Below are positions 7,986-15,535 of a stretch of DNA of 22,343 nt, one piece after another (positions within the stretch are counted from its first letter, which is position 1; the number at the start of each line of letters is the position of its first letter). A program made the position numbers and the translations under genes. This DNA is from DATBWZ01 sp036514535. Lineage in GTDB: Bacteria > JAMCPX01 > DATBWZ01. Below the pieces are notes generated by a model. The model worked only from the letters and a program-made list of their open reading frames with translations. It was not told the DNA's origin and made no database searches. Where the stretch lies: contig DATBWZ010000006.1 in NCBI GenBank assembly GCA_036514535.1, forward strand, positions 1 through 22,343, in the 5' to 3' direction.

Positions 7986-8982
7986 CCCTTTTCTTTTTCC
8001 CAAGAGAAAGAAAAAATTCATCGAAAAGAACCATCTTAGGCACGCTGGAACTTTTACTCGCAAGATCAATTTTTAATAATTTTTTCAGGGCATCAAGAAG
8101 TTCATCAGTGCTGTAATTCATGCATCCTTCCATTTTTCTCCTTACCGGGTAGGATTTTTCTCCTGTCTCCTTTTCTATCTCCTGAGGGGTCATCCCTCTA
8201 TCCATTAGGCATTTAACAATGAAAAGACTATAAATGTAAGTAGCCATGGCGCCTAACATGGGTAAAAAATCATAATCTTTCTTTATCATGCTTCTGAAGC
8301 TTTCCATGGCAAGGGAAGGATCCCTATTAGCTATTCCGTTAAGAAGGCCATAAAAATCCTCCTGTGTTTCGGCAAACACAGAGTTTTCAACATCCTCCAA
8401 AGAAATTCTTTTTCTGTCCTTGGAAAGGAGTTTCAGTTTTTCAATTTCGTCTCCCAGGTGGGACATGGTATCGCCAGCAAGTTCCACAAGCATTTTAAGA
8501 GCATTCTGATCAACAATAATACCTTCGGACACAAATTCCTCCGCAATAAATTGCTCCTTATCGCTCACCTTCTCATAGGAGAGGAATTGGATTACCGAAC
8601 CGAATTTCTGATTGATCAGTTCATGAATCTTTTTGTTTTTAAACCCGCTGTCCGCAAGAATGATCAGACAAGAACTTTCTGAAGGATTTTTTAGATATTC
8701 AATTAATTTCTCATTCATCTCTGCCGCCAGGTTCTCTGCCCGTTTTAACACCAGGACTTTTTTACCACCGAGAAAAGAGAGGTTTTTTGCGTTTAAAATC
8801 AACTCAGTCATATCAACATCTTCTGCATTAAAAAAAAACAAATTATCTTTTTTCCCATCAGGAAAAATTAACTGAATAAAACTCTCCGTATTTTTCTCAA
8901 TAATGAACGGTTCACCCATCAGGAGATAAGCCTGTTTCACTCTTCCATTTCTTGCGTCATTCAAAAAATCATCTATCTTCAT
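7975..8982 (-). CDS. holA: DNA polymerase III subunit delta
   Basis: The delta subunit of the clamp loader opens the beta sliding clamp. The 335 residues match the family: an N-terminal AAA+-like domain without a working P-loop (AYLLMGEPFIIEKN at about residues 18-31, LSFLGGKKVLVLKRAENL), a middle lid region with LVELAGDTMSHLGDEIEKL, and the C-terminal collar domain. The ATG overlaps the lptE stop as ATGA, which indicates coupling in a leuS-lptE-holA operon. The 3' end runs 11 nt into the convergent rpsT. The gene order lptE-holA next to rpsT recurs in Nitrospirota and Desulfobacterota as I recall it. Confidence 0.93.
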   Translation of the reverse strand: MKIDDFLNDARNGRVKQAYLLMGEPFIIEKNTESFIQLIFPDGKKDNLFFFNAEDVDMTELILNAKNLSFLGGKKVLVLKRAENLAAEMNEKLIEYLKNPSESSCLIILADSGFKNKKIHELINQKFGSVIQFLSYEKVSDKEQFIAEEFVSEGIIVDQNALKMLVELAGDTMSHLGDEIEKLKLLSKDRKRISLEDVENSVFAETQEDFYGLLNGIANRDPSLAMESFRSMIKKDYDFLPMLGAMATYIYSLFIVKCLMDRGMTPQEIEKETGEKSYPVRRKMEGCMNYSTDELLDALKKLLKIDLASKSSSVPKMVLFDEFFLSLGKKKRVRT

Positions 8983-9497
8983 TCAAATGACTCCAGGAGC
9001 ATATCGTAGATCTCTTCCGCAATATTATCGGATAGATGTTTAACAGCACGCCACTCATCTCTTTTTATATCAAGCACATTTTCCGGCACAAAGTACTCAT
9101 TTGCATCATGCAGTAATTCTGAATCCCAGAGTAGATCTCCAGTTTTGCTGCGCAGCACAGAATGGATATCCACATTGACCCTGTACTGAATCGGAAAACC
9201 TGAGGGGTTAAAAAATATAGGTGCTACGGAATAATTCTTTATCGTAGTATGAAGAATAATCTCCGAATTATCCTTTTTGACAATATTAACACTCTTTGAT
9301 TTTATAAATTCCTTGTAAATCGACTCCGTAAAAAGTTTCTCTATGCCGACCTCTGCCGTTTCGTTTCTGACGACTTCAATGAAAAGGCCGGGCATATCCC
9401 TGAAAGCGGATCTGCTTTCTCTTAAATGGTATCCACACCCTCCAACAACTATAAAGAAAACAAACAAACATGCTAACTTAAATTCCTTATATAACAA
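8979..9497 (-). CDS. lptE: LPS-assembly lipoprotein LptE
   Basis: LptE plugs the LptD barrel that inserts lipopolysaccharide into the outer membrane. The 172-residue product begins with a lipoprotein signal peptide: K4 and K7, a hydrophobic stretch, then the lipobox VVGGC with the acylated cysteine at about residue 21, followed by GYHLRES, the usual LptE start of the mature protein. LFTESIYKEFI and the beta-rich remainder fit the family. The start codon is TTG at 9497-9495, overlapping the last 11 nt of leuS; a weak GGTGA lies just upstream. It is followed by holA with a 4-nt overlap. It implies an LPS-containing outer membrane. Confidence 0.9.
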   Translation of the reverse strand: MLYKEFKLACLFVFFIVVGGCGYHLRESRSAFRDMPGLFIEVVRNETAEVGIEKLFTESIYKEFIKSKSVNIVKKDNSEIILHTTIKNYSVAPIFFNPSGFPIQYRVNVDIHSVLRSKTGDLLWDSELLHDANEYFVPENVLDIKRDEWRAVKHLSDNIAEEIYDMLLESFE

Positions 9498-11967
9498 TGT
9501 TCACCAATTTGTCGGGAACTACCACTATCCTTCTAACCGTCCTCGTTCCGAGAAATTCCTTTACACGCGGATCCAGCACTGCCATCTGTCGCAGTTTTTC
9601 TTCGTTGATTCCCGGGGTAACAGTCAGATGACCTCTAACCTTTCCATTTACCTGAATTACCATTTCAATTTTATCAGTCTTGATTGCGCTTTTGTCCCAG
9701 ATCGGCCATTTTTCTTTGAATATGCTTTTACTGTTCCCAAGCCCCGCCCACAGTTCCTCAACAATATGCGGAGTAAACGGGCTGAGCAAAACAAGGAAAA
9801 TTTCTACGCTTCCCCTCAGTTTTGAAACAAATAACCTGTTTTGCCGCAATGTGGAAAGATCAATTTTTGAAAGGTAATTCAAGAATTCCATAAGAGCACT
9901 GATTGCGGTATTGAAATGAAAGTTGTTTTCAATATCTTCGGTTACTTTCTTAATTGTGATATTGGTTATTCGTCTCAATTCATGAACCTCTGCAGAATGA
10001 TTATCGTTACTTTTATAGTTTCTCACACTGTTGATCTCCGGCATAAAGCCGTTGATAATTCTCCACAAGCGGAACAGAAACCTGTTTGCTCCCTCAACGC
10101 CCTGATCGCTCCAGTCAAGATCGCGCTCTGGCGGGGAAGCGAAAAGGATAAACAGCCTGACTGTATCAGCACCATATTTTTCAATCAGAACATCAGGATT
10201 CACAACATTCCCTTTTGACTTGCTCATTTTCGCGCCATCTTTAATTACCATTCCCTGTGTAAGCAGATTAACAAAAGGCTCATCCAATTCTATTACGCCT
10301 ATGTCGCGAAAAACCTTTGTAAAAAACCGCGCATAAAGCAAATGGAGGATCGCATGCTCAATTCCGCCGATATACTGATCAACAGGAAGCCAGTATGCAG
10401 CCTTATTTTTGTCTGCAACCCCCCTTCTGTACTCCGGGGAAGTATAACGTATAAAATACCATGATGATTCAACGAATGTATCAAGGGTATCCGTTTCCCT
10501 GCGTGCTTTACCCCCGCATTTGTAGCATTTTATATTGAAAAAACTTTCATGCCTTGCAAGGGGGGAATCGCCAGTGGGATTAAACTCCACATCCTCAGGC
10601 AGCACAACCGGAAGTTCTTTCTCGTTTACGGAAAGGATGCCACATTTATCACAGTATATTACAGGAATTGGCGCCCCCCAGTATCTCTGTCTGGAAACAC
10701 CCCAATCCCTGAGTCTGTAACGGACCGATTTTCGCCCCTTCCCTGTTTTTGCAAGTTTTGCAACGATTTGTTCCTTGGCGTGCTCGCTTGGAATTTTGTC
10801 AAATTCGCCGGAATTTGTCATTATGCCGCTCTCTATATACGCCTCTTTCATTGTTTCGGACAGCAGAGTTTTTCCCTCCGGCTGAATCACTACAATAACT
10901 GGAAGATTATTCTCTTTTGCAAACTCAAAATCTCTCTGATCATGGGCAGGCACACCCATAACCACGCCTGTACCATATTCCATCAGCACATATTCAGCCA
11001 CATAAACAGGCAGATGGGCATTGTTAGCAGGATTTATGCAGTATACACCGGTAAACATACCCTTTTTGCTCTGGGTTATGTAGCGTGACTTTGTATCCTT
11101 GACTAATACCTCATTTATAAAGTCCCTTACCGGTTTGCTATTGGGATTGTTTTTCAAAAGATTATCTATAAACGGATGCTCAGGGGCAAGGCATACAAAT
11201 GTGGCTCCATAGAGCGTATCTGGCCGAGTTGTGAAAACTGTTAACTTTTCACTTATTCCGTATATCTGAAAATCTATCTCGGCACCCTCACTCCTGCCGA
11301 TCCAGTTCTTCTGCATTGAAAGGACTTTTTCTGGCCACCCCTTCAATTCATCACACCACTTAAGCAACTCGGAGGCATAATTTGTTATCCTGAAGAACCA
11401 CTGCGGAAGCTCCTTGAACACTACCGGAGTATCGCACCGCCAGCAGGCACCTTCCTCCACTTGTTCATTTGCAAGAACTGTATTACACTTAGAACACCAG
11501 TTAACATATGATTTTTTTCGATAGACCAGCCCCTTTTCCAGCATTTTTATAAATACCCATTGTTCCCAGCGGTAGTATGCCGGATCGCAGGTAGTTATTT
11601 CTCTGCTCCAATCATAACTAAAACCCATTTTTTTCAATTGGGATTTCATATATTCAATATTACTATATGTCCATTTTGCCGGATGGGTTTTGTGTTCTAT
11701 TGCGGCATTCTCAGCAGGCAAACCAAAGGCATCCCAACCTATAGGATGGAGAACATTAAATCCACGCAGGGTTTTGTATCTTGCGATTACATCACCGATT
11801 GTATAGTTTCTCACATGCCCCATATGGATCTTGCCAGATGGATAAGGGAACATCTCAAGGCAGTAATATTTGAGAAGGGACGGATCCTCTTTTGATTTAA
11901 AAACCCGCTTCTCTTCCCAGTAATTCTGCCATTTTTGCTCTATTTCTTTTGGTTTATAATCATCCAT
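9487..11967 (-). CDS. leuS: Leucyl-tRNA synthetase
   Basis: This class I synthetase charges tRNA-Leu. The 826 residues include the HIGH-type motif as H48-MG-H51 after FPYPSGKI, a zinc knuckle with C158, C161, C175 and C178, an inserted CP1 editing domain beginning after about residue 220 (TTRPDTLYGATFVCLAPEHP), a second cysteine pair (CYKCGG), the KMSKS loop at 580-584 and a C-terminal anticodon-binding region. Length and order are those of full bacterial LeuS. ATG at 11967-11965 starts the protein MDDYKPKEIEQKWQNYWEE, the usual N-terminus. It heads the leuS-lptE-holA operon and is divergent from hisI. Confidence 0.98.
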   Translation of the reverse strand: MDDYKPKEIEQKWQNYWEEKRVFKSKEDPSLLKYYCLEMFPYPSGKIHMGHVRNYTIGDVIARYKTLRGFNVLHPIGWDAFGLPAENAAIEHKTHPAKWTYSNIEYMKSQLKKMGFSYDWSREITTCDPAYYRWEQWVFIKMLEKGLVYRKKSYVNWCSKCNTVLANEQVEEGACWRCDTPVVFKELPQWFFRITNYASELLKWCDELKGWPEKVLSMQKNWIGRSEGAEIDFQIYGISEKLTVFTTRPDTLYGATFVCLAPEHPFIDNLLKNNPNSKPVRDFINEVLVKDTKSRYITQSKKGMFTGVYCINPANNAHLPVYVAEYVLMEYGTGVVMGVPAHDQRDFEFAKENNLPVIVVIQPEGKTLLSETMKEAYIESGIMTNSGEFDKIPSEHAKEQIVAKLAKTGKGRKSVRYRLRDWGVSRQRYWGAPIPVIYCDKCGILSVNEKELPVVLPEDVEFNPTGDSPLARHESFFNIKCYKCGGKARRETDTLDTFVESSWYFIRYTSPEYRRGVADKNKAAYWLPVDQYIGGIEHAILHLLYARFFTKVFRDIGVIELDEPFVNLLTQGMVIKDGAKMSKSKGNVVNPDVLIEKYGADTVRLFILFASPPERDLDWSDQGVEGANRFLFRLWRIINGFMPEINSVRNYKSNDNHSAEVHELRRITNITIKKVTEDIENNFHFNTAISALMEFLNYLSKIDLSTLRQNRLFVSKLRGSVEIFLVLLSPFTPHIVEELWAGLGNSKSIFKEKWPIWDKSAIKTDKIEMVIQVNGKVRGHLTVTPGINEEKLRQMAVLDPRVKEFLGTRTVRRIVVVPDKLVNIVI

Positions 11968-12000
11968 AATCTTTTTATTACACTTAGTATGCTACTGAAT

Positions 12001-12029
12001 TTAATAACATATCATATGAATTCTTTCAA
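12001..12029 (-). promoter_or_regulatory. Promoter of the leuS-lptE-holA operon
   Basis: On the minus strand TTGAAA (12029-12024) is followed after 17 nt by TATTAA (12006-12001), preceded by TGT, which gives an extended -10. Transcription would start near 11994, leaving a leader of about 27 nt before the leuS ATG. The leader has only a weak AAGTG as a possible ribosome binding site. Confidence 0.5.
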
Positions 12030-12047
12030 GTAAAATGACCTTTTTTC

Positions 12048-12076
12048 TTGACCTTAGCAAATTCATACTTTATTTT
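12048..12076 (+). promoter_or_regulatory. Possible promoter of hisI
   Basis: TTGACC at 12048-12053 and TATTTT at 12071-12076 are 17 nt apart. The expected transcription start (about 12082-12084) coincides with the tandem ATG codons of hisI, so the message may be leaderless. The -10 is imperfect. Confidence 0.5.
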
Positions 12077-12079
12077 AAT

Positions 12080-12484
12080 ATGATGGACCTCAGAAAAATT
12101 TTAAAAGAAATAAAATGGAACAGCAGCGGACTAATCCCTGCTGTAGTTCAGGACTATAAAACAGGAGAAGTTTTGATGCTTGCTTATATGAACCGGCTGG
12201 CGCTAAAGAAAACAATAGAAACAGGGCTGGCCCATTTCTACAGCAGGAGCAGAAAAAAATTGTGGATGAAGGGAGAGACCTCCGGACACGTTCAGAAGGT
12301 CAAGGAGATAAGAATTGATTGCGATGCAGACGCCGTTGTGCTGAAAGCAGCACAAAAAACTGCTGCATGCCATACCGGTTATTGGAGTTGTTTCTACAGG
12401 ACAATAAAAAATGGAAAAATTATTACAAAAGGAACAAAAAAATTTATCCCGGAAAAGGTATATAAAAGATCAAAAATATCTTGA
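12080..12484 (+). CDS. hisI: Phosphoribosyl-AMP cyclohydrolase HisI
   Basis: HisI opens the adenine ring of phosphoribosyl-AMP, the third step of histidine synthesis. The 134-residue product is the single-domain form without HisE. It has GLIPAVVQDYKTGEVLMLAYMN, the block LWMKGETSGH, the magnesium-binding IDCDADAVVLK, and the zinc-ligand region AACHTGYWSCFYR. ATG codons at 12080 and 12083 are in tandem; either can be the start. An open frame extends upstream to 12035, but that part contains the promoter and has no HisI homology. No other histidine gene is in the window. No Shine-Dalgarno is seen. The stop codon overlaps the -35 element of the next promoter. Confidence 0.95.
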   Translation: MMDLRKILKEIKWNSSGLIPAVVQDYKTGEVLMLAYMNRLALKKTIETGLAHFYSRSRKKLWMKGETSGHVQKVKEIRIDCDADAVVLKAAQKTAACHTGYWSCFYRTIKNGKIITKGTKKFIPEKVYKRSKIS

Positions 12485-12509
12485 CATTTATTTCTTTATA
12501 TAATATATT
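12481..12509 (+). promoter_or_regulatory. Sigma-70-type promoter at the 3' end of hisI
   Basis: TTGACA at 12481-12486, which overlaps the hisI stop codon, is followed after 17 nt by TATATT at 12504-12509. The surrounding bases are very AT-rich. No protein gene lies downstream on this strand before the terminator at 12570-12600, so the promoter would drive a short RNA of about 85 nt. Confidence 0.6.
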
Positions 12510-12515
12510 ATTATC

Positions 12516-12600
12516 AAATAATGAGTATTAACTCTTAGATTAACACCTTTACCCCCTCCAAACCCACCCAAGGCGGGCCATTCGGCCCGCCTTTCTTTTT
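12516..12600 (+). ncRNA. Candidate small RNA with C-rich region and intrinsic terminator
   Basis: The interval lies between a good promoter and a strong terminator and has no credible coding sequence. It would give an RNA of about 85 nt: an AT-rich 5' part, a single-stranded C-rich stretch (ACCCCCTCCAAACCCACCC at about 12551-12569), then the GC-rich terminator hairpin. C-rich loops in known small RNAs often pair with Shine-Dalgarno sequences, so a trans-acting regulator is conceivable. It could equally be the 3' UTR of hisI with a chance promoter, or a UTR-derived RNA. Prediction only. Confidence 0.4.
12570..12600 (+). terminator. Intrinsic terminator downstream of hisI
   Basis: A perfect 10-bp stem, AAGGCGGGCC with GGCCCGCCTT, encloses the loop ATTC (12580-12583) and is followed by the T-rich tail TTTCTTTTT. 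The tail exists only on the plus strand, so it ends plus-strand transcription (hisI and the candidate small RNA) and is not a good terminator for ccdA coming the other way. Confidence 0.93.
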
Positions 12601-12664
12601 GAGGAAATGGCGTTCTGGTACTTTTATAGAGGTTAGATTTTATGCCTATAAGTGTATTTGTTAA

Positions 12665-13423
12665 TTATCTTTTATTACTTTCTGTCAATTCTTCAAGGGA
12701 TATGCCGGTTATGTAAGTAACATAGGAAGGGACAAGCGGCAATATACAAGGAGAAAGAAACGAAAGCAGCCCGCCCAGCAACGCCACCAGATAAGAGATT
12801 CCAAGGCGACCGGCAATCCTGCCCTCAACATAATTCTCAGGAAATAGCCCCAGCAGCCATACATTTATAACCCTCCAGCTGTCCGTAACAAGGAGTATTC
12901 CTGTAATTATCAAAAGCAAACCTGAAATAATAGAAAGATATGTCATAATTTTTTTGAATTGGCTGAAAAAACCGAGGAAATACCCTATTGCAATTGATGA
13001 CAAAAAAAATGGAATTCCTATGCCAATGGAATAAAAAAAGAGCATAATACCACTCTCCGTAAGCCCCCCGGAAGTCCCTGCAGCAAGGGCAAGAATAGAC
13101 GCAAGTATTGGCCCGATACAGGGTGTCCATCCCGCTGCAAATCCTATTCCGATCAGGAATGTCCCTAGGTAACCTGATGGTTTTCTGTAATACTCAAGTT
13201 TGTATTCCTTTTCAAGGGCGAAAACACGGAAAATTCCTGAGAGGTGCAAACCAAAAAAAATTATTATTGCCCCGCCAATAATGCTGAGAAATCTTTTTGA
13301 AGAATGTAGAATTCCCGGAACTATACCCGCAAGGATGCCAAAAGAAACAAACACCATTGAAAACCCTAAAATGAACAACAGTGAATGAAAAATAATTCTG
13401 GCGTGCAGATTCTTATTATCCAT
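12665..13423 (-). CDS. ccdA: CcdA/DsbD-type thiol-disulfide membrane transporter, circularly permuted
   Basis: CcdA proteins pass reducing power from cytoplasmic thioredoxin across the membrane to periplasmic partners, for example in cytochrome c maturation, using one cysteine in helix 1 and one in helix 4. All expected CcdA blocks are present in the 252 residues, but in rotated order. The protein starts with the helix-2 block (FHSLLFILGFSMVFVSFG, 12-29), then IIGGAIIIFFGLHLSGIFR (48-66), helix 4 FAAGWTPCIGPILASILALA (C102), YSIGIGIPFFLSS and the last helix ISGLLLIITGILLVTD. Only after a linker (about 195-208) does it reach the normally N-terminal helix YLVALLGGLLSFLSPCILPLVPSYVTYITG (211-240, C226). 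The frame is clean and stops precede the ATG. It lies 56 nt after trpA and is probably in that operon. No thioredoxin-like partner or cytochrome gene is visible. Family sure; functionality unknown. Confidence 0.88.
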   Translation of the reverse strand: MDNKNLHARIIFHSLLFILGFSMVFVSFGILAGIVPGILHSSKRFLSIIGGAIIIFFGLHLSGIFRVFALEKEYKLEYYRKPSGYLGTFLIGIGFAAGWTPCIGPILASILALAAGTSGGLTESGIMLFFYSIGIGIPFFLSSIAIGYFLGFFSQFKKIMTYLSIISGLLLIITGILLVTDSWRVINVWLLGLFPENYVEGRIAGRLGISYLVALLGGLLSFLSPCILPLVPSYVTYITGISLEELTESNKR

Positions 13424-13479
13424 GGGAATATTTTATCATTGTGCGTATTTATAATCTATGAAGAAGCACAAAAGAATTT

Positions 13480-14277
13480 TTATAAGCGTATAGATGCATG
13501 CAATGAAGACAAAAATCTCCGGATATTTTTTATACTCCTGCGATAATCCCTGTTCTCCTGGATTATTTTTATAATTGCGCTGCCAACAATAACGCCATCA
13601 GCAACCTTGCCAAGCATCCTCACATGTTCCGGCGTTGATACTCCAAATCCTACACACACAGGCAGATTGGTAAACCTCTTTATTCTCCGGATGTTATTCG
13701 CTATTCCTGCGGGAAGTCTGCTTCTGGAACCAGTAACACCCGTAAGCGAAACATAGTAGAGAAATCCACGCGATACCCGCGCAACAGCTCTTATCCTGCT
13801 CTCTGTGCTTGTCGGTGCAAGCAGGAATATTGTAGCAAGGCCATACTCCCTCGCATGTTTTATCAGTTCGCCAGATTCCTCAGGAGGGAGATCCGGAACA
13901 ATTAACCCATCCACACCTGCACAAGAAGCATCCTTAACAAAATCCTCCACTCCATACGAGAGGATCGGGTTGTAATATCCCATCAAAAGGACCGGGATTT
14001 CCGTAATCTTTCTAATCCCCTTTACAAAATTTATAACTCCGCTAAGAGTTATCCCACGCCGCAGAGCGTATTCCGATGCCCGCTGAATTACAGGGCCATC
14101 AGCAACCGGATCAGAAAACGGGACACCGAGTTCAATAATGTCAACCCCTGAAGACTCCATTGTCATAACAATCTTTCCGGTAAAATCAAGTGACGGAAAA
14201 CCCGCCGTCATATACCCTATTAAAGCGCTCCTTCGGATTTCGCTTAATTCCCTGAATTTTTTTGTAATCCTGTTCAT
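13480..14277 (-). CDS. trpA: Tryptophan synthase alpha chain
   Basis: TrpA cleaves indole-3-glycerol phosphate to indole, which is channelled to TrpB. The 265-residue TIM-barrel protein shows GYMTAGFPSLDFT at about residues 21-33, the catalytic glutamate block IELGVPFSDPVADGPVIQRA, the catalytic aspartate region DGLIVPDLPPEE, and the phosphate-binding GFLYYVSLTGVTGSR and VGFGVSTPEHV segments. The ATG overlaps the trpB stop as ATGA, so translation is coupled, as expected for subunits made in equal amounts. Other trp genes are not in the window. ccdA follows after 56 nt without a visible terminator. Confidence 0.98.
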   Translation of the reverse strand: MNRITKKFRELSEIRRSALIGYMTAGFPSLDFTGKIVMTMESSGVDIIELGVPFSDPVADGPVIQRASEYALRRGITLSGVINFVKGIRKITEIPVLLMGYYNPILSYGVEDFVKDASCAGVDGLIVPDLPPEESGELIKHAREYGLATIFLLAPTSTESRIRAVARVSRGFLYYVSLTGVTGSRSRLPAGIANNIRRIKRFTNLPVCVGFGVSTPEHVRMLGKVADGVIVGSAIIKIIQENRDYRRSIKNIRRFLSSLHASIRL

Positions 14278-15467
14278 CCATCAATCCCAAGTGACTTTGC
14301 TACAACAGATACGTCCTTGTCTCCACGGCCAGAAAGGTTCAGAATGACAACTTTGCCCTTAAACGTTTTTGAGACCTTATTCAAGCCTGCGATTGCATGC
14401 GCACTCTCAAGGGCAGGAATAATGCCTTCTTTTTCAGAAAGCAGTTTAAATCCATCCAGAGCCTCCCTGTCAGTCACTGTCAATATATTGATGCGGCCTG
14501 CATCCTTCAGGTAACTCAATTCCGGTCCAACGCCGGGATAATCAAGTCCTGCAGAAATTGAATGCGCCGGTTGGATCTGCCCGTCCGCCGTCTGGAGCAC
14601 ATAACTCATGCTCCCATGGAGGACTCCGCGCCTGCCCGCTGTAAGCGATGCGCCGTGTTTTCCGGATTTCAGACCAAATCCCCCTGCTTCCACACCGGTC
14701 ATCATTACTTTTTTGTCTTTTAGAAATGGCGAAAAAAGACCCATTGCGTTACTTCCGCCGCCAATACATGCAATGAGAATGTCCGGGAGTTTTCCCTCAT
14801 GCTTCAACACCTGGCGTCTTGCTTCTTTTCCTATTATTGACTGAAAATCCCTAACCATCATAGGATAAGGATGCGGACCCGCAACCGAACCAATAATATA
14901 ATGCGTATTTTCAACATTGGTGACCCAGTCCCTTATTGCTTCATTCATTGCATCTTTTAATGTACAGGAGCCTGCATTTACAGGGACAACTTCTGCCCCG
15001 AGAAGCCTCATACGAATCACATTCAGTGACTGTCTTTTTATATCTTCCGATCCCATGTATATGACGCATTCCAGATCCAGAAGGCTGGCTGCAGTCGCCA
15101 CTGCCACTCCATGCTGTCCCGCCCCGGTCTCCGCGATTACCCTTGGCTTATTCATTTGTCTGGCAAGCAGCGCTTGTCCTATAGTGTTGTTTATTTTATG
15201 GGCACCGGTATGACAGAGGTCCTCCCGTTTGAGATAAACCCTCATACCAACATATTGAGAAAACCTTCCCGCAAAAAAAAGCGGAGTTGGCCTGCCTGCA
15301 TAGTTTATAAGATAATCATTGAGTTCCCTTTTGAATTTGTTATTCCCTTTTGCTCTTCTGTATTCAGCCTCCAGCGCCTCAAGGGCAGGGATCAGGGTCT
15401 CCGGAACATATCTGCCTCCAAATTTACCGAAATGGCCTTTTTTATCAGGCTTTTTCATGTAATACAT
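14274..15467 (-). CDS. trpB: Tryptophan synthase beta chain
   Basis: TrpB is a PLP enzyme that joins indole and serine to form tryptophan. The 397 residues begin with the TrpB1-type N-terminus GHFGKFGGRYVPETLIPALEALE. The PLP lysine lies in HTGAHKINNTIGQ, the phosphate-binding loop is GGGSNAMGLF, and SGRGDKDV is near the C-terminus. Two in-frame ATGs (15467 and 15458) are possible starts; neither has a clear Shine-Dalgarno. It heads a trpB-trpA-ccdA operon, divergent from the polysaccharide export gene across 68 bp. Without trpE, D, C and F nearby, tryptophan synthesis genes must be split in this genome or partly absent. Confidence 0.98.
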   Translation of the reverse strand: MYYMKKPDKKGHFGKFGGRYVPETLIPALEALEAEYRRAKGNNKFKRELNDYLINYAGRPTPLFFAGRFSQYVGMRVYLKREDLCHTGAHKINNTIGQALLARQMNKPRVIAETGAGQHGVAVATAASLLDLECVIYMGSEDIKRQSLNVIRMRLLGAEVVPVNAGSCTLKDAMNEAIRDWVTNVENTHYIIGSVAGPHPYPMMVRDFQSIIGKEARRQVLKHEGKLPDILIACIGGGSNAMGLFSPFLKDKKVMMTGVEAGGFGLKSGKHGASLTAGRRGVLHGSMSYVLQTADGQIQPAHSISAGLDYPGVGPELSYLKDAGRINILTVTDREALDGFKLLSEKEGIIPALESAHAIAGLNKVSKTFKGKVVILNLSGRGDKDVSVVAKSLGIDG

Positions 15468-15498
15468 TCTACCAGCAGGGGAGAGTTTTGCAAATTAT

Positions 15499-15527
15499 TT
15501 GACTATTTAATTTTACAGTGTTAATGT
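15499..15527 (+). promoter_or_regulatory. Possible promoter of the polysaccharide export operon
   Basis: TTGACT at 15499-15504 and the weak -10 TAATGT at 15522-15527 are 17 nt apart. Transcription would start at about 15533-15536, directly at the start codon of the export gene, which has no Shine-Dalgarno. The -10 matches the consensus poorly, so this is tentative. Confidence 0.35.
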
Positions 15528-15535
15528 AATTTATT

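Noticed and set aside
10549..11088. 179-residue open frame opposite leuS
   Set aside because: Antisense to the conserved LeuS editing and catalytic domains, with a composition that looks like a coding shadow.
12035..12079. N-terminal extension of hisI reading MTFFLDLSKFILYFN
   Set aside because: It covers the likely promoter, has no HisI homology and no ribosome binding site; the family N-terminus fits ATG 12080 or 12083.
12499..12504. Perfect TATAAT as the -10 for TTGACA at 12481
   Set aside because: The spacing is only 12 nt. TATATT at 12504 gives 17 nt and is the better partner, although the AT-rich run leaves some doubt.
12521..12538. Tiny ORF of five codons (MSINS) inside the candidate small RNA
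   Set aside because: No Shine-Dalgarno, no amino-acid bias typical of a leader peptide, and too short to judge.
12570..12593. The hairpin as a bidirectional terminator also serving ccdA
   Set aside because: On the minus strand the stem is followed by a G-rich run and not by a T-tract.
12665..13423. ccdA order explained by a frameshift or by two adjacent genes
   Set aside because: All blocks lie in one uninterrupted frame, and neither flank (13424-13479 or 12485-12664) contains leftover CcdA sequence that I could recognise.
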